Notes: generated by a model not told the origin, from the sequence alone. A stretch of DNA of 64,000 nucleotides from Anoxybacteroides rupiense (GCF_014196195.1 NZ_JACIDF010000010.1:56383-120382), one strand, 5' to 3'; counted from the first letter of the stretch, positions 7,653 to 16,584 are shown. Translations and numbers: made by a program.

Positions 7653-9188
7653 TCAGCTCATTAATCTGTCCTGTAGTTCACCGTATTGCTCTAATCGCAT
7701 GCTTTCGGATCTTTGTTGCGGGTCACCAGATCCTCGAACTTCCTGCGTGCCTAGCGGCACGGAGGCAATCACTACACTACCCGAGTCGGTACGGCAAACT
7801 AGTTCTATGCGGTCATACCGCTCCCAGTCTGGGATCGCGTTCTTGACAATCAACGCGACCTCATGCAGCAGGCGGGTCGCTGGGTATTCCGGGCTACACA
7901 CGCCTAATTCTACGCGGTCTGCTGCTTTCGCCGCCAAATCGGCAATCGCGGTAGCGCGAACCACCTTGGTGTATTGGGGCCAGCGGACAAACTTGGCCAC
8001 CTTGTTCTCGAGCATCAGTTGGAACAGCCGGTGCTTCTTGCCACTGTCGGTCGACCGAACTAGGATGTCCTCCATGACTTCCACAGGCAACCACGCCCGT
8101 TGCCACGCCCGGTGCTGGTTTCGTTGAGCACGTACGGCGCGCTCGTACAGTTCGGACTCGGAGGGTACTCGCACGGCGCCATTCGTCAGGCCATTAGAGT
8201 ACATTGGCACCGTGGTGAACGGCCACTCCTCAGACTGTCGTATTAGCACCGTGATTAGGACCACGCACGCGAGTATTCCCACGGCGGTGAACAAGCCCCC
8301 CAAGGAGACAGCGGAGGTGGTGCTCGAATGGTCGGTCAGGCTCGGCACAATCAGAAGCAGGTAGCACCACATTTGTACCAAGTACATGGGACGCATCACG
8401 CACAGGATGCCGATATGCAACCAAATCCAGCATACGACCAACGGAACCCGCCACGATGGAACGAAGATCGCGACCGGGGCCGACAGTTCGATTAGCACGG
8501 TCAGAGATGCTAACACCCGGCATAGCACCGGGCTACCCACCAGTAGTCTGGTCATGAAGGGCCAGCGGGACGGCGAGTACTTAATGTAGAACCGCAATGC
8601 GGCGCCATTTAACCATCCGAGGCCACCGTAGAGGAGCTTGGACACACCGCCGGCGAACATAGTGTAAGATAGGAATAATAGCAGCAATTTCGGGGCAAAC
8701 CCTGAGATGAACGCCGATTGATCGGGCACCAGCAGCGGCCAGTTCACGTACTGGGCGAGCAGACCGTCTAGCGAGAAGTCGTAGGACACCGAGAAGCACA
8801 TGGCTAGCAACGCGTACAGCGCCGAGTGCTTCGAGTGGTGGGCGCCTAGCGCACCAGCATTCACCATATGCAAGAATGCGAAACCCAGGAACGTCAGTAC
8901 ACCAGTGACCGGCTGGACGAACCCGGCCGCGGCCGCTACCCACATTGCGATTGTCAGCTTGGCCACAACTGACAGCACGCGGGGACTAACCCAGCGGAGG
9001 CCCAGCAGCCGCATCGCCAAGACCGGGGTGTAAAAGGCACGCTCGGTGCTGCCCATAATCTTCGCCGCCTGTAGCGGCGACGGAAAGTCAACGATACACA
9101 GCACAAGCAAGCCAGTGTAGAAGACTGCCCGCAGCACCCCGGACACCGGTGCCATCTCGAACAGCCACCAATGCGTGACAATGTTCAT
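7653..9188 (-). CDS. HTTM / vitamin K-dependent gamma-carboxylase-like membrane protein
   Basis: A 511-residue polytopic membrane protein with roughly eight or more hydrophobic segments, followed by a soluble C-terminal part of about 170 residues. The segment LSYTMFAGGVSKLLYGGLGW followed by LNGAALRFYI is the hallmark of HTTM proteins, which are distant relatives of gamma-glutamyl carboxylase. Start MNIVTHWW is chosen for the G-run 7 nt upstream. The gene is strikingly GC-rich (many GCC, CTG, CGG codons) between AT-rich neighbours, suggesting transfer from a high-GC, perhaps actinobacterial, donor. It is divergent from the peptide/SagB operon. HTTM proteins often accompany DCC proteins, and one is encoded at 13982. 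Carboxylase activity is not shown. Confidence 0.75.
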   Translation of the reverse strand: MNIVTHWWLFEMAPVSGVLRAVFYTGLLVLCIVDFPSPLQAAKIMGSTERAFYTPVLAMRLLGLRWVSPRVLSVVAKLTIAMWVAAAAGFVQPVTGVLTFLGFAFLHMVNAGALGAHHSKHSALYALLAMCFSVSYDFSLDGLLAQYVNWPLLVPDQSAFISGFAPKLLLLFLSYTMFAGGVSKLLYGGLGWLNGAALRFYIKYSPSRWPFMTRLLVGSPVLCRVLASLTVLIELSAPVAIFVPSWRVPLVVCWIWLHIGILCVMRPMYLVQMWCYLLLIVPSLTDHSSTTSAVSLGGLFTAVGILACVVLITVLIRQSEEWPFTTVPMYSNGLTNGAVRVPSESELYERAVRAQRNQHRAWQRAWLPVEVMEDILVRSTDSGKKHRLFQLMLENKVAKFVRWPQYTKVVRATAIADLAAKAADRVELGVCSPEYPATRLLHEVALIVKNAIPDWERYDRIELVCRTDSGSVVIASVPLGTQEVRGSGDPQQRSESMRLEQYGELQDRLMS

Positions 9189-9308
9189 CGCTATACCCCC
9201 CAAGGATAAATCCTCTCCATTGGCATATTATTAAGAATTCCTGAACCCATAAAAAGAAAGCCTTTCTCAAGTGCTAAAGTCTAGTAAAATCGAGATACGA
9301 GTTAGTTT

Positions 9309-9785
9309 TCATTTGCTTCTGAGATATTTTTTCATTTTAATGCTTGTTGGAATATACCCCATCTTGGTATATAACTGATATGCACGTTTGTTGTGCCCGA
9401 AAACATGTAACCCGATTGAACTTACATTCATCGAGGCAAGGTCAGTTTCAAATGCAATAAGTGACTGCTTTCCATATCCTTTGCCTTGAAATTCTTCGTA
9501 TATCTTAATGCTGTATATAAAAGCTGATTTCTCGCCATTATTTTCTTTGACTTCATACCAAATCGTGCCTATTGCGCCTACTACTTCGTGATGCAATGAA
9601 CACAAAAAATGACCATTCGTATGAATCCCTTTAGATAATAGTTCATTTGTTTCTTTGATCGCTCGTCCAATCGATTCTGATGGTGTCCATCTGCCTTCCT
9701 TTACATTTTCTTCGGCATACTCTCTGACTGTCTCTTCGAAGAACCTTTTATATTGTTCTTCGTTCATTCGAACCAAAGTTATCAT
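9309..9785 (-). CDS. GNAT family N-acetyltransferase
   Basis: A 158-residue acetyl-CoA-dependent acetyltransferase. The motif A signature FQGKGYGKQSLIAFE (about residues 99-113) binds acetyl-CoA, and the end AYQLYTKMGYIPTSIKMKKYL is the usual motif B. AGGAGG lies just before the ATG. It is divergent from the peptide operon and could be a resistance or modification gene for its product, but GNATs are common and the substrate is unknown. Confidence 0.88.
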   Translation of the reverse strand: MITLVRMNEEQYKRFFEETVREYAEENVKEGRWTPSESIGRAIKETNELLSKGIHTNGHFLCSLHHEVVGAIGTIWYEVKENNGEKSAFIYSIKIYEEFQGKGYGKQSLIAFETDLASMNVSSIGLHVFGHNKRAYQLYTKMGYIPTSIKMKKYLRSK

Positions 9786-9931
9786 GGATATTCCTCCTAG
9801 ATTAATTCCTGCCGGCCAAAATAGACTATGGTGTCGGCTTCAAATGCAGATTTACACAGCAATTTAGTGGAAAATTATTACTAGTATTGACTTAATATTA
9901 TAACATTTCTAATAATTTTCAAATTTCTAAC

Positions 9932-9960
9932 TTGACTAAATTGCCGATCAAATTTAATAT
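9932..9960 (+). promoter_or_regulatory. Sigma-A promoter of the peptide/SagB operon
   Basis: TTGACT (9932-9937) and TAATAT (9955-9960) are separated by exactly 17 bp. The AAGGAGGTGG ribosome site of the peptide gene starts 16 bp after the -10 box. Confidence 0.75.
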
Positions 9961-9990
9961 AAACTTAAGTAATGTAAGGAGGTGGAAAAA

Positions 9991-10125
9991 TTGGATAATG
10001 AATTAAAAGATAATTCAGTAAAAAATAATACAGTAAAAGAAGAAACATTTATTACAGTAAAAGAAGAAACATTTATTTTTGAAGAACAGGAAGCACTGAT
10101 ACCTATTATGCACCCGGCCGACTAA
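9991..10125 (+). CDS. Candidate RiPP precursor peptide, 44 residues, Glu-rich
   Basis: A TTG start with a very strong AAGGAGGTGG site 8 nt upstream begins a 44-residue peptide. It opens with MDNELKDNSVKNN, then carries TVKEETFI twice in tandem (residues 14-29), and ends FEEQEALIPIMHPAD. It has 8 Glu, no Cys and no signal peptide. A promoter lies directly upstream and a leaky terminator directly downstream, before two SagB-type dehydrogenase genes and an exporter. This layout is typical of ribosomally made modified peptides. The core may be the C-terminal ALIPIMHPAD or the Glu-rich repeats; neither is proven. Confidence 0.72.
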   Translation: MDNELKDNSVKNNTVKEETFITVKEETFIFEEQEALIPIMHPAD

Positions 10126-10140
10126 GAATTGGCATGAGCG

Positions 10141-10180
10141 GAACCATCTGAAACTCAATCAGGTGGTTCTTACTTTTATT
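10141..10180 (+). terminator. Internal terminator/attenuator after the peptide gene
   Basis: An 11-bp stem (10141-10151 with 10159-10169, one G-T pair, 7-nt loop) is followed by TTACTTTTATT. It lies between the peptide stop and the first dehydrogenase gene, with no new promoter seen. Partial read-through would give more peptide transcript than enzyme transcript. Confidence 0.7.
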
Positions 10181-10203
10181 CTGTTGGGAAAGGGTTTGAG
10201 AAA

Positions 10204-11349
10204 ATGTCACGATTGAACCGTTATTATTTAGCACCTGATTTAGTCATTACTTATCCTGATGGACAACCGCACTTGCATCTACCTTCTGTAAAACGCACTT
10301 TTAAAGTTGATTGGAAGGTATGCGAGATTATCTCCATGTTTTCGAGTGAAGACACAAGCTTACAACCGATTTTTTCAGAATCAATGGTAACAAGTATTGT
10401 CGAACACTTGGTCAAAAATGGAATTCTCATAGAAAAGGAAACAGATTACAATTTGACCATTGAGCAAATCGTAGCGGAATGGCAAGATTGGGATGAATCA
10501 TCTTGGTTCCTTCATCTACAAACAAAAGATACAAAATTTGAAACCACTGAAGAAGGTAGATTGAAAAATGTTGAAGAATTCAGAAAAAAATCATCTCCTG
10601 CACCACAATATTTCAAGTGCAACTGCGCAACATCTAGCATCAAACTACCGACTCCTAGTAAACTTTTAGATCAAACTTTGGTCAATTCTTTTATGAAACG
10701 TAGATCCTGTCGACGTTTTTCTGAAGAACCAATTTCACTACAAAACTTAGCCGATGTTCTATTTTACACTGGGGGGATTCTTTTCACAAATGACACACAC
10801 TCCTATGGAATCGTAGCCAAAAAGCCCTCTCCCTCTCCGGGTGGACGACATTCAATAGAGTTATATCCGATTGTGAATGCATGTGAAGGTTTACGAAGCG
10901 GTGTGTACCATTACTGTCAAAAACACCACGCTTTACATCTTATTGAGGCAGAAGAAGACGTGAAGCCATTTCTATACGATGTCCTATATGGGCAAGATTA
11001 TTTCCTGAATGCCGCAGTTACAGTTTTTTATACAAGTGTTATAGATCGTTTAAAATGGAAATATAATACCAGTAGAGCCTATCGGCTCATGCATCTAGAA
11101 ACAGGCCATTACGCGCAAAACTTTTTACTTACCTGTACTGCTCTTGGTTTGGGTAGTTTTGTTACTGCAGCTTTCAAGGATAGTGCTATAGAAGAGAAAT
11201 TGGGGGTTTGTGGGGTTCATGAAGTTGCGATGTACGTCTCCGGTATGGGCCATATTGTGTTTGATAAGACTACGCGATCAGATATTGAATATGGACAAGT
11301 ACTGCCTGAAGGAATCGAGATTCGTCTCCCTATAGGAGACCATAGCTAA
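10204..11349 (+). CDS. SagB-type FMN dehydrogenase, copy 1
   Basis: A 381-residue nitroreductase-fold oxidoreductase of the SagB type. The C-terminal domain carries RRSCRRFSEEPISLQNLADV, PSPGGRHSIELYPIVN and GVYHYCQKHHALHLI, all typical of SagB dehydrogenases that oxidise azolines to azoles in modified peptides. The first 120 or so residues form a separate domain (DLVITYPDGQPHLHLP), possibly for peptide recognition. A KCNC motif near residue 140 is shared with copy 2. No YcaO cyclodehydratase gene is in the window, so the reaction may differ from azole formation. It is the second gene of the operon. Confidence 0.85.
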   Translation: MSRLNRYYLAPDLVITYPDGQPHLHLPSVKRTFKVDWKVCEIISMFSSEDTSLQPIFSESMVTSIVEHLVKNGILIEKETDYNLTIEQIVAEWQDWDESSWFLHLQTKDTKFETTEEGRLKNVEEFRKKSSPAPQYFKCNCATSSIKLPTPSKLLDQTLVNSFMKRRSCRRFSEEPISLQNLADVLFYTGGILFTNDTHSYGIVAKKPSPSPGGRHSIELYPIVNACEGLRSGVYHYCQKHHALHLIEAEEDVKPFLYDVLYGQDYFLNAAVTVFYTSVIDRLKWKYNTSRAYRLMHLETGHYAQNFLLTCTALGLGSFVTAAFKDSAIEEKLGVCGVHEVAMYVSGMGHIVFDKTTRSDIEYGQVLPEGIEIRLPIGDHS

Positions 11350-11372
11350 CGAAAAAGGGGGAAAAGGAATAT

Positions 11373-12545
11373 ATGGAATATATTTACAAATACAAACTAA
11401 CATCAGATTTGGTTATTACTTACGTCAACAGGAAGCCTCAATTGAGGATACCCTCGCAACATCGTCGTTTCGAAGTTGACTCGAAAGTCATGAGTGTCGT
11501 CTCTGCACTCACAGGGAACCCAGAAGAGACTTTACATAGGCTAGAGAAGACCATTTCCAAAAACACAATACAAGCTATTGTTAATAAGTTGATTGATGTC
11601 GGTGTTCTCATTTCCGCGAACGAACAAAAACAATCACGAACCTCAGAAATAGTTATGGAATGGGCAGAGTGGGGAGAATCCACTTGGTTTGTCCATCTGG
11701 AAAGCCGTGATGCCAATTATAAGTCGTCCGATGAAGTGGGTGAGGAATTTATGGAATCTTCCGGACCACATCCTCCTACATATAAATGTAACTGTGAAAA
11801 ATCAAATATCACTTTGCCTAAACCTAGCACCTTATCAAACATGACCCTTTCCGATGCTTTAACACTTCGAAGAACCTATCGAAACTTTTTGCCGGAATCA
11901 ATCAAGCTACAAGAACTTTCCGATCTTCTGTATTATACAGGTGGAATCCTCTTCACAAATTCGACTCGGTTCTTTGGACGAGTTGCAAAGAAGGCCGCTC
12001 CTTCGCCTGGAGGTCGGCATGCAACGGAATTATATCCAGTCATAAATAATTGTGAAGGTCTGGAAAGAGGCATTTATCATTATTGTCAAAAACATCACGC
12101 CCTGCATCTTCTTTCTAAGATGGATGATGTTAAATCATTTTTGGATGAAGCATTGTATGGCCAAGACTACTTTCTGGATGCATCCGTTACAATTTTTTAT
12201 ACAAGTGTTATAGATCGAATTAAATGGAAATACAAAGGCGCACGCATTTATCGACTTATGCATTATGAAACCGCTCACTACGCGCAAAACTTTTTGTTAG
12301 CGGGAACAGCACATAATTTAGGTGTTTTCATGACGGCAGCTTTTAAGGAAAGTTTAGTAGAATCAAAACTCGGTATTGACGGAGTACATGAAGTGGCCAT
12401 GTATGTAACAGGAGCTGGACAAAAAGATGAAATAGGTCCATATGCTCGCGCCGGCATTGAGCTAAGTGAAAACGTACCGGCAGATTTTAAAATTGTCCTG
12501 CCAAAAGCTCTTTCTTCTACAGCTGAGCAAAAGATACTAGGGTAA
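11373..12545 (+). CDS. SagB-type FMN dehydrogenase, copy 2
   Basis: A 390-residue paralogue of the preceding gene, alike over its whole length: DLVITYVNRKPQLRIPS, KCNC, LRRTYRNFLPESIKLQEL, PSPGGRHATELYPVIN, GIYHYCQKHHALHLL. It starts 23 bp after copy 1 with AAGGA before the ATG. Two adjacent diverged copies suggest either a heterodimer or sequential oxidations on the same peptide. Conserved FMN-fold motifs appear intact in both, so neither looks decayed. Confidence 0.85.
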   Translation: MEYIYKYKLTSDLVITYVNRKPQLRIPSQHRRFEVDSKVMSVVSALTGNPEETLHRLEKTISKNTIQAIVNKLIDVGVLISANEQKQSRTSEIVMEWAEWGESTWFVHLESRDANYKSSDEVGEEFMESSGPHPPTYKCNCEKSNITLPKPSTLSNMTLSDALTLRRTYRNFLPESIKLQELSDLLYYTGGILFTNSTRFFGRVAKKAAPSPGGRHATELYPVINNCEGLERGIYHYCQKHHALHLLSKMDDVKSFLDEALYGQDYFLDASVTIFYTSVIDRIKWKYKGARIYRLMHYETAHYAQNFLLAGTAHNLGVFMTAAFKESLVESKLGIDGVHEVAMYVTGAGQKDEIGPYARAGIELSENVPADFKIVLPKALSSTAEQKILG

Positions 12546-12557
12546 GGTGGAGATGGC

Positions 12558-13829
12558 ATGAAGTTCCTAGTTTCTCAATATTCGAAAATAAAGAAAGTAG
12601 TTCATTCACAACCTTGGAGTGCGCCCTTTCTAGGGGCATTGTTTCTAGATTCGTTCGGATCGGGGTTAACTATGCCATTTTTAGTTCTTTTTTTTCTAAA
12701 GACGAGTGGTCTTTCGTTGGAGCAAGTAGGTCAAATGCTATCGATTAGTGCATTGGCTGGATTACTTGCCATACCTGTCTGCGGTATGATAGTGGATCGA
12801 TTAGGTGCAAAGCCTGCTGCTCTTGCAAGTTTTTGGTTACGAGGAATCGGAACTCTTGGATATTTGATATTCCATAATATTTGGGGATTGACAATCGCAG
12901 CGACTATTGTTACCTGGGGACAGCGGGCATGGCCAGTTGTGAACCAAACGATCATCTCACAACTTGTCCCCAGCGAGGATCGAACGATGTGGTTTGGAAG
13001 TTCTCGAAGTTTACGGAATTTGGGGAATTCTTTAGGAATGCTCATAGGTACAGGTATCATAGCAATATTTAATACATCATTTGCTTATGGGACGTTAATA
13101 TTCATAGATGCATTCAGTTTTCTTATTGCAGCCGTGTTGATTGCAAAAATTCCATTGCGCAACCAATCAATTATAAAAAAAGAACCGATTTCCAAAAAAG
13201 TTTGGGCTATTCGTTTTTCATACGACTCAAACTTAATGCGTTTTTTGGTAGCAGTTGCTCCGATGACCTTTATGTACGTCGCTTTAGGTTTCGCAATGCC
13301 TGCTTTTATAAAGGAGATAAGTCCAGACCTTAGCTGGATTTCTGGTGTGTTATTTACAGTAAATAGCCTTTCCGTTATTGTCCTTCAGGTTCCGCTGTTG
13401 TTTTTTACACATCGCTTGAACGATTTGCAAAAAATAATCGTCGGTTCGGTTGTTTTAGGCTTATCTTATATCATTTTCTTAGGAAGTACATTTTTAGTAT
13501 CTGCACACTTGAACTTTTTTGTTCCACTTCTTTTCGTCGGAATTCTTCTCTTTAGTTGTGGAGAACAACTTTTTTATCCAGCGTCTGCAACAATTGTGGG
13601 AGAAATTGGTCCGTCTGAGAAAAGAGGGAAAAGCATTTCGAGCTATCAGCTTCTCTATGGAATCAGTAACGCGATCGGTCCCTTCATTGTAGGATATTTA
13701 TTAACAAGAAATATTCCCCTTTCTTGGTCGTTTTTTGTGGTGCTTGCTTTTGTTGGAGTATTCCTACAGTGTATGTTATTACCCAATATAATTGGACAAT
13801 CGCGTTCTCGTGAATCAACAATATTATAG
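12558..13829 (+). CDS. MFS transporter, probable peptide exporter or self-protection pump
   Basis: A 423-residue major facilitator with about 12 membrane helices and the loop 2-3 motif GMIVDRLGAKPAA. GGTGGAG precedes the ATG 12 bp after the second dehydrogenase gene, so it belongs to the same operon. The position points to export of the mature product. MFS pumps, rather than ABC exporters, are less usual for peptides and fit a small final product. Substrate is inference. Confidence 0.85.
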   Translation: MKFLVSQYSKIKKVVHSQPWSAPFLGALFLDSFGSGLTMPFLVLFFLKTSGLSLEQVGQMLSISALAGLLAIPVCGMIVDRLGAKPAALASFWLRGIGTLGYLIFHNIWGLTIAATIVTWGQRAWPVVNQTIISQLVPSEDRTMWFGSSRSLRNLGNSLGMLIGTGIIAIFNTSFAYGTLIFIDAFSFLIAAVLIAKIPLRNQSIIKKEPISKKVWAIRFSYDSNLMRFLVAVAPMTFMYVALGFAMPAFIKEISPDLSWISGVLFTVNSLSVIVLQVPLLFFTHRLNDLQKIIVGSVVLGLSYIIFLGSTFLVSAHLNFFVPLLFVGILLFSCGEQLFYPASATIVGEIGPSEKRGKSISSYQLLYGISNAIGPFIVGYLLTRNIPLSWSFFVVLAFVGVFLQCMLLPNIIGQSRSRESTIL

Positions 13830-13981
13830 GTATAACAAATGCTAAAAATAACGAGACGTAAAGCGTGATAAGTGTATTTGAATATTCAAATCCTTTCAAA
13901 ATTAATTAATTTGATGATTTTGATATCACCCCTTATTATAAACATAAGATTTGAAAATTTTACAAAAAGGAGTAGCATAAG

Positions 13982-14353
13982 GTGAGTAAAATCTTAGTAT
14001 TGTATGATAGCTGGTGTCCAATCTGTATGAGAGTTAAAGAAAATATTCATAAGCTGGATTGGTTTAACCTTATTGAACTAAAGAGTATTAGAGAAGAAAA
14101 TAATCTAAATATACCTATCACTGACCTTGAAAAAGAAATGTATTGTATAAACGTAGAAACAGGAAAAATCACAAAAGGTATTGACGCAATCGCTTCTATT
14201 TCAGCAAGACTTCCGTTGATGATGTTATTTTGGTTACCTTTAAAATTATCAAGCTACTTTGTTTTTGGTCATAAACTCTACAATTATATAGCTAAAACCA
14301 GAAGAATTATTCCGGTTAATAACTGTGATGGAGACACCTGCAATATAAAATAA
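13982..14353 (+). CDS. DCC family thiol-disulfide oxidoreductase-like protein (DUF393)
   Basis: A 123-residue protein of the thioredoxin-like DCC family: the N-terminal LVLYDSWCPICMR has the DxxCxxC signature, and LPLMMLFWLPLKLSSYFVFGHKLYN is the usual hydrophobic second half. GTG 13982 is the start, 9 nt after AAAGGAG. The C-terminus adds CDGDTC. DCC proteins frequently neighbour HTTM proteins. It lies 150 bp after the MFS gene with no clear terminator between, and may support redox steps of the peptide pathway. Confidence 0.85.
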   Translation: MSKILVLYDSWCPICMRVKENIHKLDWFNLIELKSIREENNLNIPITDLEKEMYCINVETGKITKGIDAIASISARLPLMMLFWLPLKLSSYFVFGHKLYNYIAKTRRIIPVNNCDGDTCNIK

Positions 14354-14360
14354 AGTGAAG

Positions 14361-14382
14361 TGACCCCTGTCAAGTAGACAGG
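14361..14382. other. Possible IS end remnant
   Basis: TGACCCCTGTCAAGTAGACA followed by GG contains a CCTGTC/GACAGG inverted repeat. It resembles terminal sequences of IS3-family elements, but no transposase is attached. It marks the right edge of the accessory island. Confidence 0.3.
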
Positions 14383-14404
14383 AATAAAAAAGAACATTTA
14401 AGCA

Positions 14405-14446
14405 AGGGGCTGACCCAAAACGCGAATGCGTTTTGGGTCAGCCCCT
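14405..14446. terminator. Long perfect hairpin between DCC gene and coiA-like pseudogene
   Basis: A 19-bp perfect stem (14405-14423 with 14428-14446) closes a GAAT loop. It lies between convergent genes, where it could stop transcription from both sides, although the T-runs are weak. Confidence 0.6.
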
Positions 14447-14468
14447 AATAGGGTTTGGCTGTGTTTGA

Positions 14469-15979
14469 TTAAACATTTAAGTCTTTCCCTACTTCTTTAG
14501 CAATGTAGAGGAGAAACTCTCTGATCGGGTATATCACTAATTTTTCGCTTTGATTAAATGTTACATTGTTCTTTTTTAAATAATCAAGCAGCTGCGGCAA
14601 GGTCATTTCATGTCGATAAACAGCATTAAATTTATACAAAACGATTTCTTTCCATTTTCGGGGATTCCCGTTAATATACGTTTCTCCGGCTATCTTATAG
14701 TTTAGAATTTTTTCTTTTTGCTCTTCTCGTTTTTTCATTGCGACCTTTTCCTCCGTTGTCATGTCGGATGGTTCGGGATACGTATTCACCGTATGGTGTT
14801 GAAGAATATGTTGTCGAGCGGATTGGATGAGCAACTCTGCTTTTCTCTTCATATAAGAGCTATTAAGAGCTTTAAATCGCCTTGATAAGTCCTCATCCAT
14901 TTCTTCCTGGCTTCTAATTTTATTGTTGGTCGATGCTTGTCCCCACTCTTTTATTCTTTCTTCCATGGTTTGAATATGTTCGTATATCGCCTCTTGCAAC
15001 CGTTCTTCTTCCGCTAATATTTGATAGTATTTAGCTAATAATTCCTCTTTAAGAAGGACCATTTGTTTATTTTCCTCGTGAGAATACAGTTGAAACGTTT
15101 CCATATCGGGTGTAATACTTAATGCCTGTTCTAAGCTAATCTCCAAAGGAGTGGTTAATACAAAAGCATGTCTTTGATTCGTCATCAAAAAACGTAAAAT
15201 TTTACAGGTTCGATCCTCTGGATTCACATACACAATGCTTCGCGTGTCAAACGGTTCATATTTACTTGGTTGTTGTAATAACAGGTCGAGTAAATGAGGA
15301 TCTAAATCTAACAAAAATAAGTTCCAATCGATATCTTGCGGCCGCTTTTCTATGATGTGTAACTCTGATTCTACAAATGTAGTATAAGCTGAAACCTTTG
15401 GATTAAAAGCTAACCACACTTCATCTACAAGGAAAAATGGTCTGATTCCCTGTGACTGATACGTTTCCTTACGTTTAGCAATGTGAGTAGCATAGCCTTT
15501 GCTCCCTTTAAAGCCAGTGAAATAGTCAATTGCCCATATTTTTTCTTGATTAGGAAAGGTTAAGATAAAATCCAGTATAAATGATAACGTCCCTTTATAG
15601 TGGTAGCTTAGCTGTCTTGAACAGTGATGCCATAAGGCTTTAACTGTCCTTCTAGGAGTGTTCGTAGGATGGTCTTCCCCAGTTCATGTCTCTTGATATT
15701 CTCGTATTTTTCTTTTTGTTTCTTGTATTTGCGGTAATTCTCGCTATAGGAACATTCACTGCCGTCTTTATGACGAAAGTGAACACTGCGATCGAGCGGG
15801 AGAACCATTTCAACCGGTTTCCCGCAACAAACACAAGTAAACGCTTCTTTTTTAGAAAATAGGCGATAATCGTGATTTAACTGTTGAATGATTTGTTTCT
15901 TATCGAGTCCATTGGTACTGAGTCGATGAAATTCATAGCAAATATTAACCAATTGACCATGAAACCAAGCCGACTCCAT
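14469..15979 (-). pseudogene. Competence protein CoiA-like gene, frameshifted
   Basis: Two frames form one protein. The 5' part (15979-15608) has the CoiA-type zinc-ribbon and histidine region CVCCGKPVEMVLP, HFRHKDGSECSYSENY. The same protein resumes one frame over from about 15613 (YHYKGTLSFILDFILTFPNQ, WAIDYFTGFKGSKGYATH) and runs to 14469 through a charged coiled-coil-rich C-terminus. One missing base near 15610 explains the break. CoiA-like proteins act in DNA uptake. GAGG precedes the ATG at 15979. It is either a real pseudogene or a base-call error. Confidence 0.75.
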
Positions 15980-16098
15980 TTTACTCGCCTCACTTTACTT
16001 TTCTTCTCTATATTCCGCTAATGGTCACTTTCATCCTTTTCCCTTCTGTTCGAAAAGTGTACGGTACACCTTTTTAAAAAAGTTATCTATTGATTTTC

Positions 16099-16584
16099 CT
16101 ACTCTATATGTATTGCAAGCCCATTAATTTCTCTATTCCCTTTACGGATTAACACTACCTGTAAGAACACCTTGAATAAAGCGTCATCCCATGTTTCTAG
16201 TGCATCCATAAGATTGAAGTCGTTATGTCTATTAAATAAATTCGTTGCAAGATCAACCAATTTACGGTAACCGCTAGAAAGTTGGTAGTATGCTTCGCTC
16301 CGAATTTCCTTCCCTTCTTCATCCACTTCTACTTCACAGTCGATTACTTGATACTCTTGCCCTGTTTCCTCATCTGTTTCAAAATATGAGGTATCTTTAT
16401 ATTTCACTGTCCATAGAAAAGGATAAGTTTTTAAAAAGCTGTCACTAATGCAACGATTATAAATGTCTGGAAGTGCTAATATATAAGCGACAACATGGTA
16501 TTCCTTATCGTTCCGTGCGTGTGGATACACTTCGGATACTAAATATTCATAGTTTGATTTATGCGGTTCGTTAAAAAAGTACGT
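16099..16584 (-). CDS. DUF6075-like plasmid-type protein with apparent ACG start
   Basis: A protein of about 162 residues, acidic, with EYHVVAYILALPDIYNRC and LATNLFNRHNDFNLMDALETWDD. It resembles DUF6075 proteins of Firmicute plasmids. The conserved frame extends upstream of the first ATG (16528-16530) to YFFNEPHKSNYEYLVSEV and reaches an ACG codon at 16582-16584, placed right after an AGGTGG site where ATG would be expected. The start may have mutated from ATG to ACG. Function is unknown. It is paired with a ribbon-helix-helix-like gene upstream. Confidence 0.55.
   Translation of the reverse strand, partial: TYFFNEPHKSNYEYLVSEVYPHARNDKEYHVVAYILALPDIYNRCISDSFLKTYPFLWTVKYKDTSYFETDEETGQEYQVIDCEVEVDEEGKEIRSEAYYQLSSGYRKLVDLATNLFNRHNDFNLMDALETWDDALFKVFLQVVLIRKGNREINGLAIHIE

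Noticed and set aside
7618..8127. Long plus-strand ORF and several others opposite the HTTM gene
   Set aside because: These are shadows caused by the GC-rich composition; the HTTM frame has clear family motifs and a ribosome site.
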